From contig CALBDS010000016.1 in assembly GCA_937927415.1 (NCBI GenBank), positions 1-64,000 on the forward strand: a stretch of 64,000 nucleotides of DNA, given 5' to 3'. This document shows positions 27,234 through 36,735 of the stretch, piece after piece (within the stretch, counting starts at the first letter, position 1; the number at the start of each line of letters is the position of its first letter). Source of the DNA: an uncultured Rhodospirillaceae bacterium (GTDB lineage: Bacteria; Pseudomonadota; Alphaproteobacteria; Azospirillales; Azospirillaceae). The notes beneath the pieces were generated by a model, which was given only the letters and a program-made list of their open reading frames with translations, was not told the DNA's origin and searched no databases. A program made the position numbers and the translations under genes.

Positions 27234-27273
27234 TTGCCCGGTCCGAACCGAAGGGTCCGCTCGTAACGCTTAC

Positions 27274-27765
27274 GTTTCTTCTTCAGGGGCCGGCTTGGTG
27301 CCATAAATGCGATTGTCGTCGGTGCGCATGTGCCGTTCCAGGAAGTGGAGGTGCGATGTAAGGTCCGATGCTCGAGTTCCAAGCCTCCGTGGGGAGACGT
27401 CCCCAGCCAGTGTAAAGACAATGACATGGGCGACCTGTGTGCGGTTTCGGTCAGCAGTGCAAAGGATGGTTCATGAGCAAGTATTGATGTGGCATTGTGC
27501 CGCATGTTGTCCATCAAAGTTCCGTAACAAACGCCGTCTTTCAGAATACCATTGACCGGAAAGCGGGGAGATCAGTCTGTTCATACCTCTGTCTTATGAT
27601 GATCGATGCCGAGTTGAACCGTTTCTTTGATGACGTAACACTCTGTTACAATAAGGCACCATCTCCGCAACAGAACCACGCGTACACCGAGGGGGGCGTT
27701 AAAGCCCCTGTCGGCATTTTCGAAAATTCGGAGTGCGACAGGCAAACAAACCAAGGAGAAAGCCC
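27274..27765. other. Region right of IS66: interrupted open frame and promoter of next gene
   Basis: On the minus strand an open frame runs from about 27466 to the IS66 edge (contains LTSHLHFLERHMRTDDNRIYG) and, if the element and one target copy are removed, continues to 23897. No family was recognised and no good start is visible, so it is not called as a gene. The right part (27480-27760) is AT-rich and holds the motif described at 27637. Confidence 0.35.
27637..27655 (+). promoter_or_regulatory. AACAC-N4-GTTACA motif before small secreted gene
   Basis: AACACTCTGTTACAATAAG lies 111-129 bp before the start at 27766. It matches the paired sites at 36527 and 38982 in AACACT..GTTACA and the site at 23893 in CTCTGTTACAAT. 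It is a candidate binding site of the copper-type response regulators. Confidence 0.55.
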
Positions 27766-28029
27766 ATGGCCCCGTCGCATCGTCTCGTCCTGATCGCCTT
27801 GAGTGGAGCTGTGCTCGCGCTCGGTGGCACCGCCTTTGCGCAAGTGCGCATCGACACGAAAGCGAAGCCCGAACTCCCGCAATGCACCCTCGACGTGATC
27901 AAGACGAGTGATTGCCACATCCACGACTCAGGGACGCACATTCAACTGTCGGTGAATCAGCCCACCGCTGATCGTCCGCATGCCCAGATGGAATATCAGG
28001 AATGGATGCGGGATCAGCATCGTCGGTGA
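27766..28029 (+). CDS. Small secreted protein, unknown function
   Basis: 87 aa with signal peptide (LALGGTAFAQ) and a mature part of about 60 residues holding two cysteines (QCTLDVIKTSDCHIHDSG), a short His pair and a charged C-terminus (EYQEWMRDQHRR). AAGGAG at 27753-27758 supports ATG 27766. It was not recognised. Because the copper-type motif sits 111-129 bp upstream, it may belong to the copper regulon. Confidence 0.65.
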   Translation: MAPSHRLVLIALSGAVLALGGTAFAQVRIDTKAKPELPQCTLDVIKTSDCHIHDSGTHIQLSVNQPTADRPHAQMEYQEWMRDQHRR

Positions 28030-28168
28030 TGGCGGTGGCGGTGTTGACGATGCAGCCGTCTTATACCGGAGTCGGAGATTTCTGACTCTTGGGGCTTTTG
28101 AGTTGCGGTTCGGGGGTGGTGTTGATTCTTTGTAGGCCTCACCATTGAGCGAAACGCAGCCATGCCGG

Positions 28169-28983
28169 CCCTGAGATTTGCCGCGCCTTGACCTCCGAAG
28201 ATCTGCGCCGTTCGGCTCGCGGCAAAAGTGATGGCCGGGTTTACCGGCGCTTGCTGATGGTCGCCATGGCGTTGGACGGGGTTAGCCGCAATACCGTGTC
28301 GTTAAGGTGCCAGGCCACAACATGCAGGGCACACGGCTGAGCCCGCCCACTGCATTTCGTGTGCCGTCTCGGCGCAACCAGCTTAACGACATGGTGTTGG
28401 GGTTAGCCGGGAAGAGGCGGTGCGGCAAGTCGGCATGGGCTGGCAGCAGCTCCGCGATTGGTTTGTGCGGCACAACGCCGAAGGGGGGAACGGCTCGCGG
28501 GATCGGGTGCGCATTGCAGCCCGCTGCTGCCGGCCGCCACTCCCGACGTCGAGCGGGGCGGTGTCGTCGAATATCGGGTCCGGCATATCCGCGAGCTGCG
28601 CTCTGCGGTATTTCGGGGCGGAGCGCAACCGCACCGGAATGTAGGACCGCTTATATCAGATGAATCGGTCCTTCCTTACGCCGCGCCCGATCCACCCCAA
28701 AATCGATGTGGCAGCCCAGGAGGCGTTTAAAAAGAACTTCGCCGACCACCTCGCTGCCATCGCAAAGACCACCCTGAGGCGAGCGCTGTGGAGGCCTGCT
28801 TCCGGGACGAAGCCCTCATCGGCCAGAGCGGCATCTTGACCCGGCGTTGGGCGCCACGTGGCAGTCGACCGTGCGCCGTGCGCGATCATCGCTTCAAGTC
28901 GGCCTATCTCTTCGGCGCGATCTGTCCTGCCTGCGGTACCGGAGCCAGCATCGGCGTAACACGTGCCAACACCGACGCTCATG
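28169..28983 (+). pseudogene. Decayed IS630-family transposase
   Basis: Pieces of an IS630 transposase appear in order but in different frames: LTSEDLRRSARG..DGRVYRRLLM..ALDGVSR (28180-28288), then EEAVRQVGMGWQQLRDWFVRHN (28410-28475), and further on PRPIHPKIDVAAQEAFKKNF, GQSGILTRRWAPRGSRP and DHRFKSAYLFGAICPA. Several frameshifts are present, the 3' end is cut near 28983, and a 111-bp insertion interrupts it. It is non-functional. Confidence 0.8.
28289..28399. mobile_element. 111-bp MITE-like insertion in the IS630 relic
   Basis: The segment is bounded by 18-bp inverted repeats CAATACCGTGTCGTTAAG and, at the right in reverse complement, CAACACCATGTCGTTAAG (16 of 18 matching). It is flanked by a perfect 10-bp direct repeat GGGTTAGCCG (28279-28288 and 28400-28409). 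Removing the insert and one repeat restores the IS630 reading frame (DGVSR-EEAVRQ). It has no coding capacity, so it must have been moved by a transposase in trans. Confidence 0.85.
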
Positions 28984-29146
28984 GAGGAACGTGCTTTGTC
29001 TAGACTGATGGTCGCAAAAGGGAACCCTGTGGAAGGCCGAATTGCCAATAGGAAAGCCCTGACCGGCACCGGGATGGATCTGATCGTTTTGGCCCGGCAG
29101 TTCCAATATGCCTTGGCACGGCTGCCATGCTCGACAGTAAGACTGC

Positions 29147-29374
29147 GTGCGGCGGGGGTTGACGAATGCCCGCCTGCTGGCCCCGCTATTCGACGAAATC
29201 ACAAAAGCTCGCCGTAGGCGCATCGGTTGGCAGGCGATCGCTACTGAGCTTGCTCGGGCTGGTGTTCATAAGTTGAGTGGCGCACCATTCACCGCTGCTG
29301 ATCTTCGTTTGCACATTAATCGAGAAATAAATGAAGATAAAACACAGTGTCAAACTGCAATGCCGATGAAATAG
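29147..29374 (+). CDS. Small hypothetical protein, possibly DNA-binding
   Basis: 75 codons from GTG 29147 (a TTG at 29159 is an alternative start). The middle, GWQAIATELARAGVHKLSG followed by FTAADLRLHINRE, resembles helix-turn-helix sequences of small plasmid proteins or the C-terminal part of recombinase-like proteins. No good ribosome site was found and the DNA upstream is IS630 debris, so it may be a gene fragment. Confidence 0.35.
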   Translation: MRRGLTNARLLAPLFDEITKARRRRIGWQAIATELARAGVHKLSGAPFTAADLRLHINREINEDKTQCQTAMPMK

Positions 29375-29465
29375 AATTGATAATTATAATATTATCCAAC
29401 CATCTTGTGCCAGAGGAAATCTTGATCGATTGTTGTATTCGCCCAGCAGTATAGGAGAAATGAGC

Positions 29466-30245
29466 ATGTCTGCTCTCACTATTGGCGCTACCGGCATGCT
29501 TGCCCAGCAGCTGAATGTGGAGACAATTTCCAACAACATTGCCAATGCCGGCACGACGGGCTTCAAACGTCAGCGTGCCGAGTTTCAGGACCTCATGTAT
29601 AAAAATGCCCCACGCAGCGGGCCGAACGTGTCGGCAACCGGAACAAGCGTGCCCACGGGCGTCCAGATTGGCGGGGGAGTACGCATTGACGGAATCGCCC
29701 GTGTCATGGAGCAGGGAAGCTTGACGGTCACGAACAACAAGCTCGATCTCATGATCGATGGCGCCGGCTACTTTCCAGTTCAAATGCCTGACGGCGAGAC
29801 CGCCTATACGCGCGCCGGAAACTTCAAGCTCGACCCTGACGGCAATCTCGTTACCGCTGATGGCCATCCGGTGCAACCGGCCATCACCATACCAGCCGGA
29901 GCGGCTGATGTTGCGGTGAACTCTTCGGGTGAGGTCTTGGTAAAACTGGACGGACAAAGTGAACCTCAGAATGTCGGCCGGATCCAGTTGGCCACGTTCC
30001 CAAACGACGGTGGCTTGGCAGCGATTGGTGGCAACCTTTTCCAGGTTACGCCAGCGGCTGGTGAGGCGGTGCTCGGCAATCCGGCAGCAACCGGCTTTGG
30101 ACGAGTGCTGCAAGGAACACTGGAGACTTCCAACGTCAACATTGTGCAGGAGATTACCGCCCTCATCTCCGCGCAACGCGCTTATGAGATGAACGCCAAG
30201 GTGATTTCGATCGATAGCGAGATGTCACAGCCTCAATCGCGCTAA
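29466..30245 (+). CDS. flgG: Flagellar basal-body rod protein FlgG (solitary)
   Basis: 259 aa, full length for FlgG, the distal rod protein. The N-terminus carries the axial-protein signature (ATGMLAQQLNVETISNNIAN, then GTTGFKRQRAEFQDLMY), the middle the FlgG/FlgE family domain (GAGYFPVQMPDGETAYTRAG), and the C-terminus NIVQEITALISAQRAYEMN. AGGAGA at 29453-29458 fits ATG 29466 (7 bp), not the ATG at 29460. There are no other flagellar genes in the window. The surrounding DNA is less GC-rich than its neighbours. It may be a moved paralogue; expression is unknown. Confidence 0.9.
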   Translation: MSALTIGATGMLAQQLNVETISNNIANAGTTGFKRQRAEFQDLMYKNAPRSGPNVSATGTSVPTGVQIGGGVRIDGIARVMEQGSLTVTNNKLDLMIDGAGYFPVQMPDGETAYTRAGNFKLDPDGNLVTADGHPVQPAITIPAGAADVAVNSSGEVLVKLDGQSEPQNVGRIQLATFPNDGGLAAIGGNLFQVTPAAGEAVLGNPAATGFGRVLQGTLETSNVNIVQEITALISAQRAYEMNAKVISIDSEMSQPQSR

Positions 30246-30365
30246 ACGCCAGCACAACACACCCGCAGTCAGCCACTCCGTGCAACACGGCCATTGTCGG
30301 CTGTGATTGCCGGCAAGGTCTGCAGGTGCGTTGCTTAGCGCAGAAACGGGCTCCACACTGCGCAA

Positions 30366-30414
30366 TGCTCACGCAATGGCCACAGGTCATCCGATCGACC
30401 TTCAGCTTCAGCAT
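30366..30414 (-). pseudogene. 5' relic of a second copZ
   Basis: The minus-strand frame begins LKLKVDRMTCGHCV, matching the CopZ N-terminus including the CxxC metal site, but then runs into unrelated sequence (SIAQCGARF). Only about 16 codons of homology remain. It is preceded by a good ribosome site and a complete CueR-type promoter, so the promoter may still be active. Confidence 0.75.
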
Positions 30415-30435
30415 CCCTGCCTTGCTCTTGCCTTC

Positions 30436-30466
30436 ACCATAGCGCTTCCAGTCGCTGGAAGGTCAA
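30436..30466 (-). promoter_or_regulatory. CueR-type promoter driving the copZ relic
   Basis: On the minus strand -35 TTGACC (30466-30461) and -10 TATGGT (30441-30436) are 19 bp apart, with the dyad TTCCAGCGACTGGAAG between them. Compared with the copZ promoter at 9653 it has a better -10 and a better dyad. Its start codon lies 21 bp downstream. Confidence 0.75.
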
Positions 30467-30584
30467 GCATCTTTCTTCGATGGTCGCCTGAAGCAGGTTC
30501 GTGACGTGGTGAGTAAACCCGCGACAGTTGCAGGGTTGTGGGACGCTGTCCTAATCTGTGTAGGAGGAAAAGAAGGAGCACACG

Positions 30585-31853
<1,269 letters not shown>

Positions 31854-32224
31854 CTGGGGGCAGCTTCAACCTTGATGACGTGCAGTTGGAGGTCTCCGCG
31901 TTTGATCAGGCCATTGGAGACATCGGCGACGTTTCCCTTGGCATGGAGATGGCGGCGGTCTCCGTGCGGGGCATCCCTAATTTCGGCAGCGGATGGTGGA
32001 GTTACCGACGTTACCGGGCCACCCCTGGCGCCATTCGGAGAGCGTGAACGGCGGTGCCGGTTGTGTCGTGATCGCAGTGTCGATGGCGTCGTTCAGCGCC
32101 TCGATCCGCTTTCGAAGGAGGTTGTCTGGTACTCGCGTGGTTGTCGGCCGCCGGCTCGATGCCGACGTCTGCCGCAATGTTAGGTCACCGGACATCGCGA
32201 ACAGGCCCGTGATGTCGAATCGGC
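31854..32224. other. Intergenic debris, no gene recognised
   Basis: About 370 bp between the putative nuclease and the chemoreceptor. A minus-strand frame of 83 codons (31977-32228) lacks a ribosome site and a recognisable domain. This may be remnants of an earlier gene; nothing more can be supported. Confidence 0.3.
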
Positions 32225-33910
32225 TCACGCAGCGCTGACCTCGGCAAGAAAGTTGCGGACATCCTCACGGATCGCGAGCGATTGCCGCGCCAGCACATCC
32301 GCCGCAGCCTTGACTTGGTGTGCTTCACCCTCTGTGTCGGCGGCGGCCCGGGTCACGTCGGCGATGTTCGTGCTGACCTCGCGCGTGCCATCGGCGGCTT
32401 GCTGAACGCTGCGTGATATTTCCTGAGTTGCCGCCTTCTGTTGCTCGATCGCGGCGGCAATCGCCGTGGACACGGTGCTGATCTCCGTGATGATATGGCC
32501 GATGCCGGTGATGGACGAAACGGCCGCTTGGGTCGCGCCCTGGATCGCGGTGATTTGCTGCGCGATGTCGCCGGTTGCCTGCGCCGTCTGTGTGGCAAGG
32601 CTCTTGACCTCCTGAGCGACGACAGCGAAGCCTTTTCCGGCTTCCCCAGCCCGCGCCGCCTCGATGGTGGCGTTGAGTGCCAGCAGGTTGGTCTGCGATG
32701 CGATGTCATTGATGAGCTTTACCACTTCGTCGATGCGGGACACGCCAGCGGCCAAGCCTGAGACGACGGCGTTCGCCTGCGTTGCGTGATTAACCGCTTG
32801 CCCGGTTGTCTGCGTCGCTTGTTCCACTTGGCGGGAGATTTCGAAAATCGACGCGGACAACTCTTCCGCTGCGGCGGCGACGGTCTGCACGCTTCCGGAT
32901 GCTTCCTGAGACGCCGAGACGACGGCTATGGAGCGCCTCTTCGCTTCGTCCGCAGTTTCATTCAGAGAACCCGACGCGTGCTGCATCTGCTGTGCAGCGC
33001 TGGTCAACTCCTCAACGACCGTCACGATTCGGGCATCGAAGGCCCGCATCAAGCCCTCCAGATGGACGGCACGCCGGGCTTTGGCGGTGCCTTCGGCCCG
33101 CGACTGCTCATTCAGACGGTCGGCCTCCATGCGATTCTGCTTGAAGACTTCGATAGCCTGCGCCATGGCGCCAATTTCATCACTTCGGGCCAGCCCCGGA
33201 ACCAACACAGCGGTGTCCCCGTTCGCGAGCCGGTTCATCGTCTCCGTCATGGCGACGATCGGTCGAGCTATCGCACGGTTCAGCAGTAGCCCCATGACAA
33301 CCGCCGCAGCCAGGGCCAACGCCGGGCCACCGACAATCACGGCGTAGCCATTGCGGAAGGCCGTTGCTTCCATGGCGGCGTGCTCGTTCAAGCGTTCCCG
33401 TTCGACCGTCTCGAGCTGTGCGATGATCTGCTGGATCGCGTCCATCGACCCCTTGCCGGCCGCACTGGCCTCAATGGTGTGAGCGTCCATCTGCGTCTCG
33501 GGGGTGCTCATGAGTGCAATCTGCCGTTCGGCAATCTGCATGCGCCAGGAATGGGCATGGTGCGAAAGCACCTCAATCTGCTCCCGCAGCGCCGGATCGC
33601 CAGACGTCAGTGTTCCAAGGGTTTCGAGGCTCCGGATAAAGCGGTCGGACGCGGCCTTGTACTCGGCCGGGAAGGCCTGATTGCCGGTGAGGAGAAAGCC
33701 GCGAACGCTGGATGACTGGGAGATCATGCTCGACTGAACGGCGTGTGCCGCTTCCATAGCTTCTCGGGCTAAGGTGGTCGATCGATTGCTGGTCTCGATG
33801 GAGGATAGTGAGAGATAGCTGATAACGCTCGCGGTGAGCATCATACCCACCAGCGTACCGAAGGCGATCAGCAGCTTTCGCGGTGTGGCGATGTTGGTGA
33901 AGGAATGCAT
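32225..33910 (-). CDS. Methyl-accepting chemotaxis protein
   Basis: 561 aa chemoreceptor: membrane segment (residues about 12-35), periplasmic helical domain of about 155 residues with SSSVRGFLLTGNQAFPAEY (CHASE3-like), second membrane segment (about 190-215), HAMP (RPIVAMTETMNRLANGDTAV), and a long signalling coiled coil whose tip IDEVVKLINDIASQTNLLAL-N-A-T-I-E-A-A-R is the CheA/CheW contact. ATG 33910 begins right before the first membrane helix. A motif matching the copper regulator sites lies 122-140 bp upstream, so it may sense or be induced by copper. There are no other che genes nearby. Confidence 0.92.
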   Translation of the reverse strand: MHSFTNIATPRKLLIAFGTLVGMMLTASVISYLSLSSIETSNRSTTLAREAMEAAHAVQSSMISQSSSVRGFLLTGNQAFPAEYKAASDRFIRSLETLGTLTSGDPALREQIEVLSHHAHSWRMQIAERQIALMSTPETQMDAHTIEASAAGKGSMDAIQQIIAQLETVERERLNEHAAMEATAFRNGYAVIVGGPALALAAAVVMGLLLNRAIARPIVAMTETMNRLANGDTAVLVPGLARSDEIGAMAQAIEVFKQNRMEADRLNEQSRAEGTAKARRAVHLEGLMRAFDARIVTVVEELTSAAQQMQHASGSLNETADEAKRRSIAVVSASQEASGSVQTVAAAAEELSASIFEISRQVEQATQTTGQAVNHATQANAVVSGLAAGVSRIDEVVKLINDIASQTNLLALNATIEAARAGEAGKGFAVVAQEVKSLATQTAQATGDIAQQITAIQGATQAAVSSITGIGHIITEISTVSTAIAAAIEQQKAATQEISRSVQQAADGTREVSTNIADVTRAAADTEGEAHQVKAAADVLARQSLAIREDVRNFLAEVSAA

Positions 33911-34031
33911 GGCGAGGCTCTGGTCGGAGGGAAGACGCACGGGAGCGGTGAACACGGCGCTACGGCACGGCGCGGTGCCGTCCCGACGCAGGCTTCCTGA
34001 AGCTAGAGTGTGCGGGTTTCGGGCACGTGAC

Positions 34032-34050
34032 GGCTGTGTAACGTTGTGTT
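34032..34050 (-). promoter_or_regulatory. AACAC-N4-GTTACAC motif before the chemoreceptor gene
   Basis: The minus strand reads AACACAACGTTACACAGCC, which matches AACACTTCGTTACACTTCA at 36527 and 38982 in 15 of 19 positions by eye. It lies 122-140 bp before the chemoreceptor start at 33910, the same distance as for the other sites. The ACAC-N6-ACAC spacing of 10 bp fits tandem binding by an OmpR-family regulator. Confidence 0.55.
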
Positions 34051-34174
34051 TCTGGCCGTATTCTGTACTGGAATGCGGACATGAGCTTGAAACCAAGCCG
34101 GGCGACCGGCAGCCCGCTCGTGTCAGGCGACACGTCAAACTGGTCCGTCCGCAAACTCGGTGCGACCGGGTACC

Positions 34175-34295
34175 GAGAGGACGATGACGATGGCCGAGTC
34201 GAGGATGGCGAGCTTCCTTTGTCCGGACGGTCGGCGCCGTCGTTCCCGTCGCCGTGGCCACCATGTCCGTGTCTGCCGTGCATGAAAAGCATCAC
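34175..34295 (-). pseudogene. Relic of a DUF2933-ICMT gene pair
   Basis: The minus strand reads LFMHGRHGHGGHGDGNDGADRPDKG, clearly the tail of a DUF2933 protein like that at 10803, and then joins directly, in another frame, to ATCCTCGACTCGGCCATCG, the counterpart of the codons for ILNSAI near the start of the methyltransferase at 11072. The intervening stop and start region of about 40 bp has been deleted, and both flanks are missing. It sits right after the second sensor kinase gene. Confidence 0.7.
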
Positions 34296-34314
34296 CCGAC
34301 CTGAGGCCTGTGCG

Positions 34315-35652
34315 TCAAGCCGGCTTGCGTGGGAGCGACACGGTCAGGCGCAGGCCCCCCTCCGGCCGGTCTGCGAGCGTGATATCTCCGCCATGGGCCC
34401 GGATGGTGGCACGGGCCATGGTCAGTCCGAGACCGAAACCCCCGGTCTCACGGCTCCGGGAACGCTCCATACGGTAGAATGGCTGGAACACCTTCTCTCG
34501 CTCCGTGGCAGGAATACCAGGGCCGTCATCAAGGATTTCCACCACGATACACTCCGTGTTGACACAGAGGACGACCTGTGCACGGTTGCCGTACTTGACG
34601 GCGTTCTCCACGAGATTGCGGAACGCGCGTCGCAGCGCCATAGGCTGGCCGTGCAGGAGCGCCCGCGGTGCGCCCGAAAACCCGACGTTTTGCCCGGCAT
34701 CGGCCAGGGTGTCGCACATCGTGGCCAAGGTGGCTGCCAAATCGATCACCTTGCTCGCTTCCTGTGCGCCCTCGTCGCGCAGGAAGGCAAGCGTCGCGTT
34801 GATCATCGCTTCCATCTCGGCGATGTCGGCCAGCATCTTGTCATGCTGTTCTTCGTCTTCAACAAACTCGGCGCGCAGGCGCAGCACCGTGAGTGGGGTG
34901 CGCAGATCGTGAGACAGTGCCGCGAACATCTGCGTGCGGTCGGACAACAGCCGCTTGATGCGCGCTTGCATCTCGTTGAAGGCGTGCGCGGCTTGCCGTA
35001 CCTCGCTCGGGCCTTGCTCCGGCAGCGGCGGAGCGGTCACGTCGACACCGAGGCGCTCGGCCGCACGGACCATGGTCCGCAACGGCGCCGTCGCCGAGCG
35101 GATCAGCAGGATTGACAGGGCAAAGACCGCCAGAGCCATCAGCCCTGTCGACAGGAGGAGGTTGGTCGGCGTGTGCATCAGCGGGTCGCCGAGCGAGGAG
35201 CGCAGATTGAGCCACTCGCCGTTCGGCAACGGAGCCGAGATCAGCACCATGTGGCCAGCCGCTTCCGGATGGTCGGGATCGTCGGCCAGGACGAGCCGAA
35301 GCGACGACCCACGCAGATCGGGGACGACCTCCAGCAACCGGGTCCGTATTGCGGTGAGTTGCGGATGCTCCGGCTCCTGCTCATCGACCACCGCGGAGCG
35401 TCCCCATCGCACGTCGAGCGCCCGCCGCGACAAGAGAGCGGCCGTCCGCTCGCGGTCGGCCTCCGGCGCCTGGAGAATCGCCGAGCGCGCGGCGATGAAG
35501 CGCTCCACCGTCTCCTGTTCGACGGATCGATCCGATTGCGCCAGCAAATCGATCCCGTAGGCTCCCATGCTGACGAGATGGGACAGCGTCAGGCCGGCCA
35601 CCATTACCGCGATGGTGCGGGCCGCCATGCTGTCGGGAATCAGGCGCATCAC
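34315..35652 (-). CDS. Sensor histidine kinase, second copper-type copy
   Basis: 445 aa, the same length and layout as the kinase at 21730: N-terminal membrane segment, periplasmic sensor of about 120 residues, second membrane segment, HAMP, H-box FAALSHDLRTPLT, N box NLVENAVKYGN, and G box GFGLGLTMARA. By eye the cytoplasmic halves are very similar while the periplasmic parts differ more, so the two kinases may sense different ions or concentrations (for instance Cu versus Ag). The start overlaps the regulator stop by 4 bp. Confidence 0.9.
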   Translation of the reverse strand: MMRLIPDSMAARTIAVMVAGLTLSHLVSMGAYGIDLLAQSDRSVEQETVERFIAARSAILQAPEADRERTAALLSRRALDVRWGRSAVVDEQEPEHPQLTAIRTRLLEVVPDLRGSSLRLVLADDPDHPEAAGHMVLISAPLPNGEWLNLRSSLGDPLMHTPTNLLLSTGLMALAVFALSILLIRSATAPLRTMVRAAERLGVDVTAPPLPEQGPSEVRQAAHAFNEMQARIKRLLSDRTQMFAALSHDLRTPLTVLRLRAEFVEDEEQHDKMLADIAEMEAMINATLAFLRDEGAQEASKVIDLAATLATMCDTLADAGQNVGFSGAPRALLHGQPMALRRAFRNLVENAVKYGNRAQVVLCVNTECIVVEILDDGPGIPATEREKVFQPFYRMERSRSRETGGFGLGLTMARATIRAHGGDITLADRPEGGLRLTVSLPRKPA

Positions 35653-36362
35653 GCCCGTTCCACGGCAACCGTGAAAACGTAGCCGACACCCCGCACCGTC
35701 TTGATCATGCTCTGGTCCGGGTCGTTCTCGATCTTGCGGCGCAGCCGGCTGACCTGGACATCGATGGCCCGGTCGAACGCCGATGCCGCCCGACTGCGCG
35801 TGATGTCCAACAGCCGGTCGCGCGACAGCGTCTGGTTGGGATTTTCGACGAAGGCGACCAGCAGGTCATACTCACCGCCGGTCAGGTCGACCAACGCGCC
35901 TTCGGGCGAACGCAGTTCGCGGCGGATGAGATCGACCGTCCATCCGGCAAAACGTACGATGCGACCGCCGCTGTTCGATCGGTCGGTGTTTTCGGCTGCG
36001 GCTCCGGTTCGGCGGAGCACGGCCTTGATGCGGGCCAGCAGTTCGCGTGGACTGAACGGTTTGGTCAGGTAGTCGTCCGCACCCATCTCGAGCCCGACGA
36101 CGCGGTCGGTCTCCTCGCCCATCGCGGTCAGCATGATGACCGGGATCGTGGAATCCGCGCGCAGATCCCGGCAGAGCTTCAGCCCATCGTCCCCTGGAAG
36201 CATGAGGTCGAGCACGATCAGATCGACAGGCCCGTTTCGCAGGCATTCCCGCATCTCGTAGCCATCGCGGGCGGTGGAGACCTTCAGATCGTGCTTGCGC
36301 AGAAAGCGGCTCAGCAGAGCACGAATCTCCGGATTGTCGTCAACGACGAGGATGTGAAGCAT
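35649..36362 (-). CDS. OmpR-family response regulator, second copper-type copy
   Basis: 237 aa; receiver domain with VVDDNPEIR, phosphoacceptor in IVLDLMLPGDDG and Lys in LTKPFSPRE; DNA-binding wing ending VRGVGYVF. ATG 36362 gives the standard N-terminus MLHILVVDDN. Its recognition helix region (SRDRLLDITRSRAASAFDRAIDVQVSRLRRK) is almost the same as in the paralogue at 23064, so both probably bind the same motif. The gene is divergent from the small secreted gene at 36674, sharing the motif at 36527. Confidence 0.9.
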   Translation of the reverse strand: MLHILVVDDNPEIRALLSRFLRKHDLKVSTARDGYEMRECLRNGPVDLIVLDLMLPGDDGLKLCRDLRADSTIPVIMLTAMGEETDRVVGLEMGADDYLTKPFSPRELLARIKAVLRRTGAAAENTDRSNSGGRIVRFAGWTVDLIRRELRSPEGALVDLTGGEYDLLVAFVENPNQTLSRDRLLDITRSRAASAFDRAIDVQVSRLRRKIENDPDQSMIKTVRGVGYVFTVAVERA

Positions 36363-36526
36363 GGCAAGGCGAGCAATAGGGAAGAGGTTGCCGCAGGGAG
36401 CAGCGGGGGCTTCCATGATGATGGCGTCGGCCGAAGGGCGCGTAAACCCTGAATTGTCGTGGTCCGCCGCACCGCGTTCGGAATCCCGCCTATGGGCGAT
36501 CACGCACTCTGACCATCCCCCTGCGC

Positions 36527-36545
36527 AACACTTCGTTACACTTCA
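36527..36545 (+). promoter_or_regulatory. ACACTTC tandem motif, copy A
   Basis: AACACTTCGTTACACTTCA: the heptamer ACACTTC occurs twice with a 3-bp gap (10-bp period), a geometry typical for OmpR/PhoB-family binding. It lies 129-147 bp before the gene at 36674 and 165 bp before the divergent regulator gene (36362), so it may serve both. An exact copy is present at 38982. Confidence 0.6.
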
Positions 36546-36735
36546 TGCCCATCTTTGAAACATGGTGGGACGTAGAACGGAGGCATGGAGCAACGGCCAA
36601 GGTCATCGAAGAGGACGGGCATCCCGCCCGGTTGCCGCCAAGGCCCGGCCACCGAATCTCCAGGAGGAGCACCATGTCGATCCGCACACTTGCCACCGCC
36701 GCGGCCTTGTCGACCGCCATCATTCTTTCCGGCGC
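36527..36735 (+). repeat. Duplicated promoter-leader block, copy A
   Basis: About 200 bp that recur at 38982-39180 with roughly 85-90 percent identity by eye. They include the ACACTTC motif, the untranslated leader (ATGCCCATCTTTGAAACA, then GGTGGGACGTAGAACGGAG), the ribosome site and the first signal-peptide codons (MSI.TLA). In copy A the leader feeds a 99-aa gene; in copy B only a 35-codon gene remains, directly before the Cus efflux operon. Confidence 0.8.

Larger units (their letters stand above)
24158..27273 (+). mobile_element. Complete IS66-family insertion sequence with UPF0149 passenger
   Basis: A 3116-bp element bounded by inverted repeats beginning GTAAGCGTTACGAGCG (left end 24158; right end inverted, finishing at 27273). 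The 8 bp GTTTCTTC on the left (24150-24157) are repeated exactly on the right (27274-27281), the 8-bp target duplication expected for IS66. It encodes TnpA, TnpB, TnpC and a UPF0149 protein, all intact. The clean ends and duplication point to a fairly recent insertion. It splits an open frame on the minus strand (about 27466 to 23897 when joined), but it is unclear whether that frame was a gene. Confidence 0.95.
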
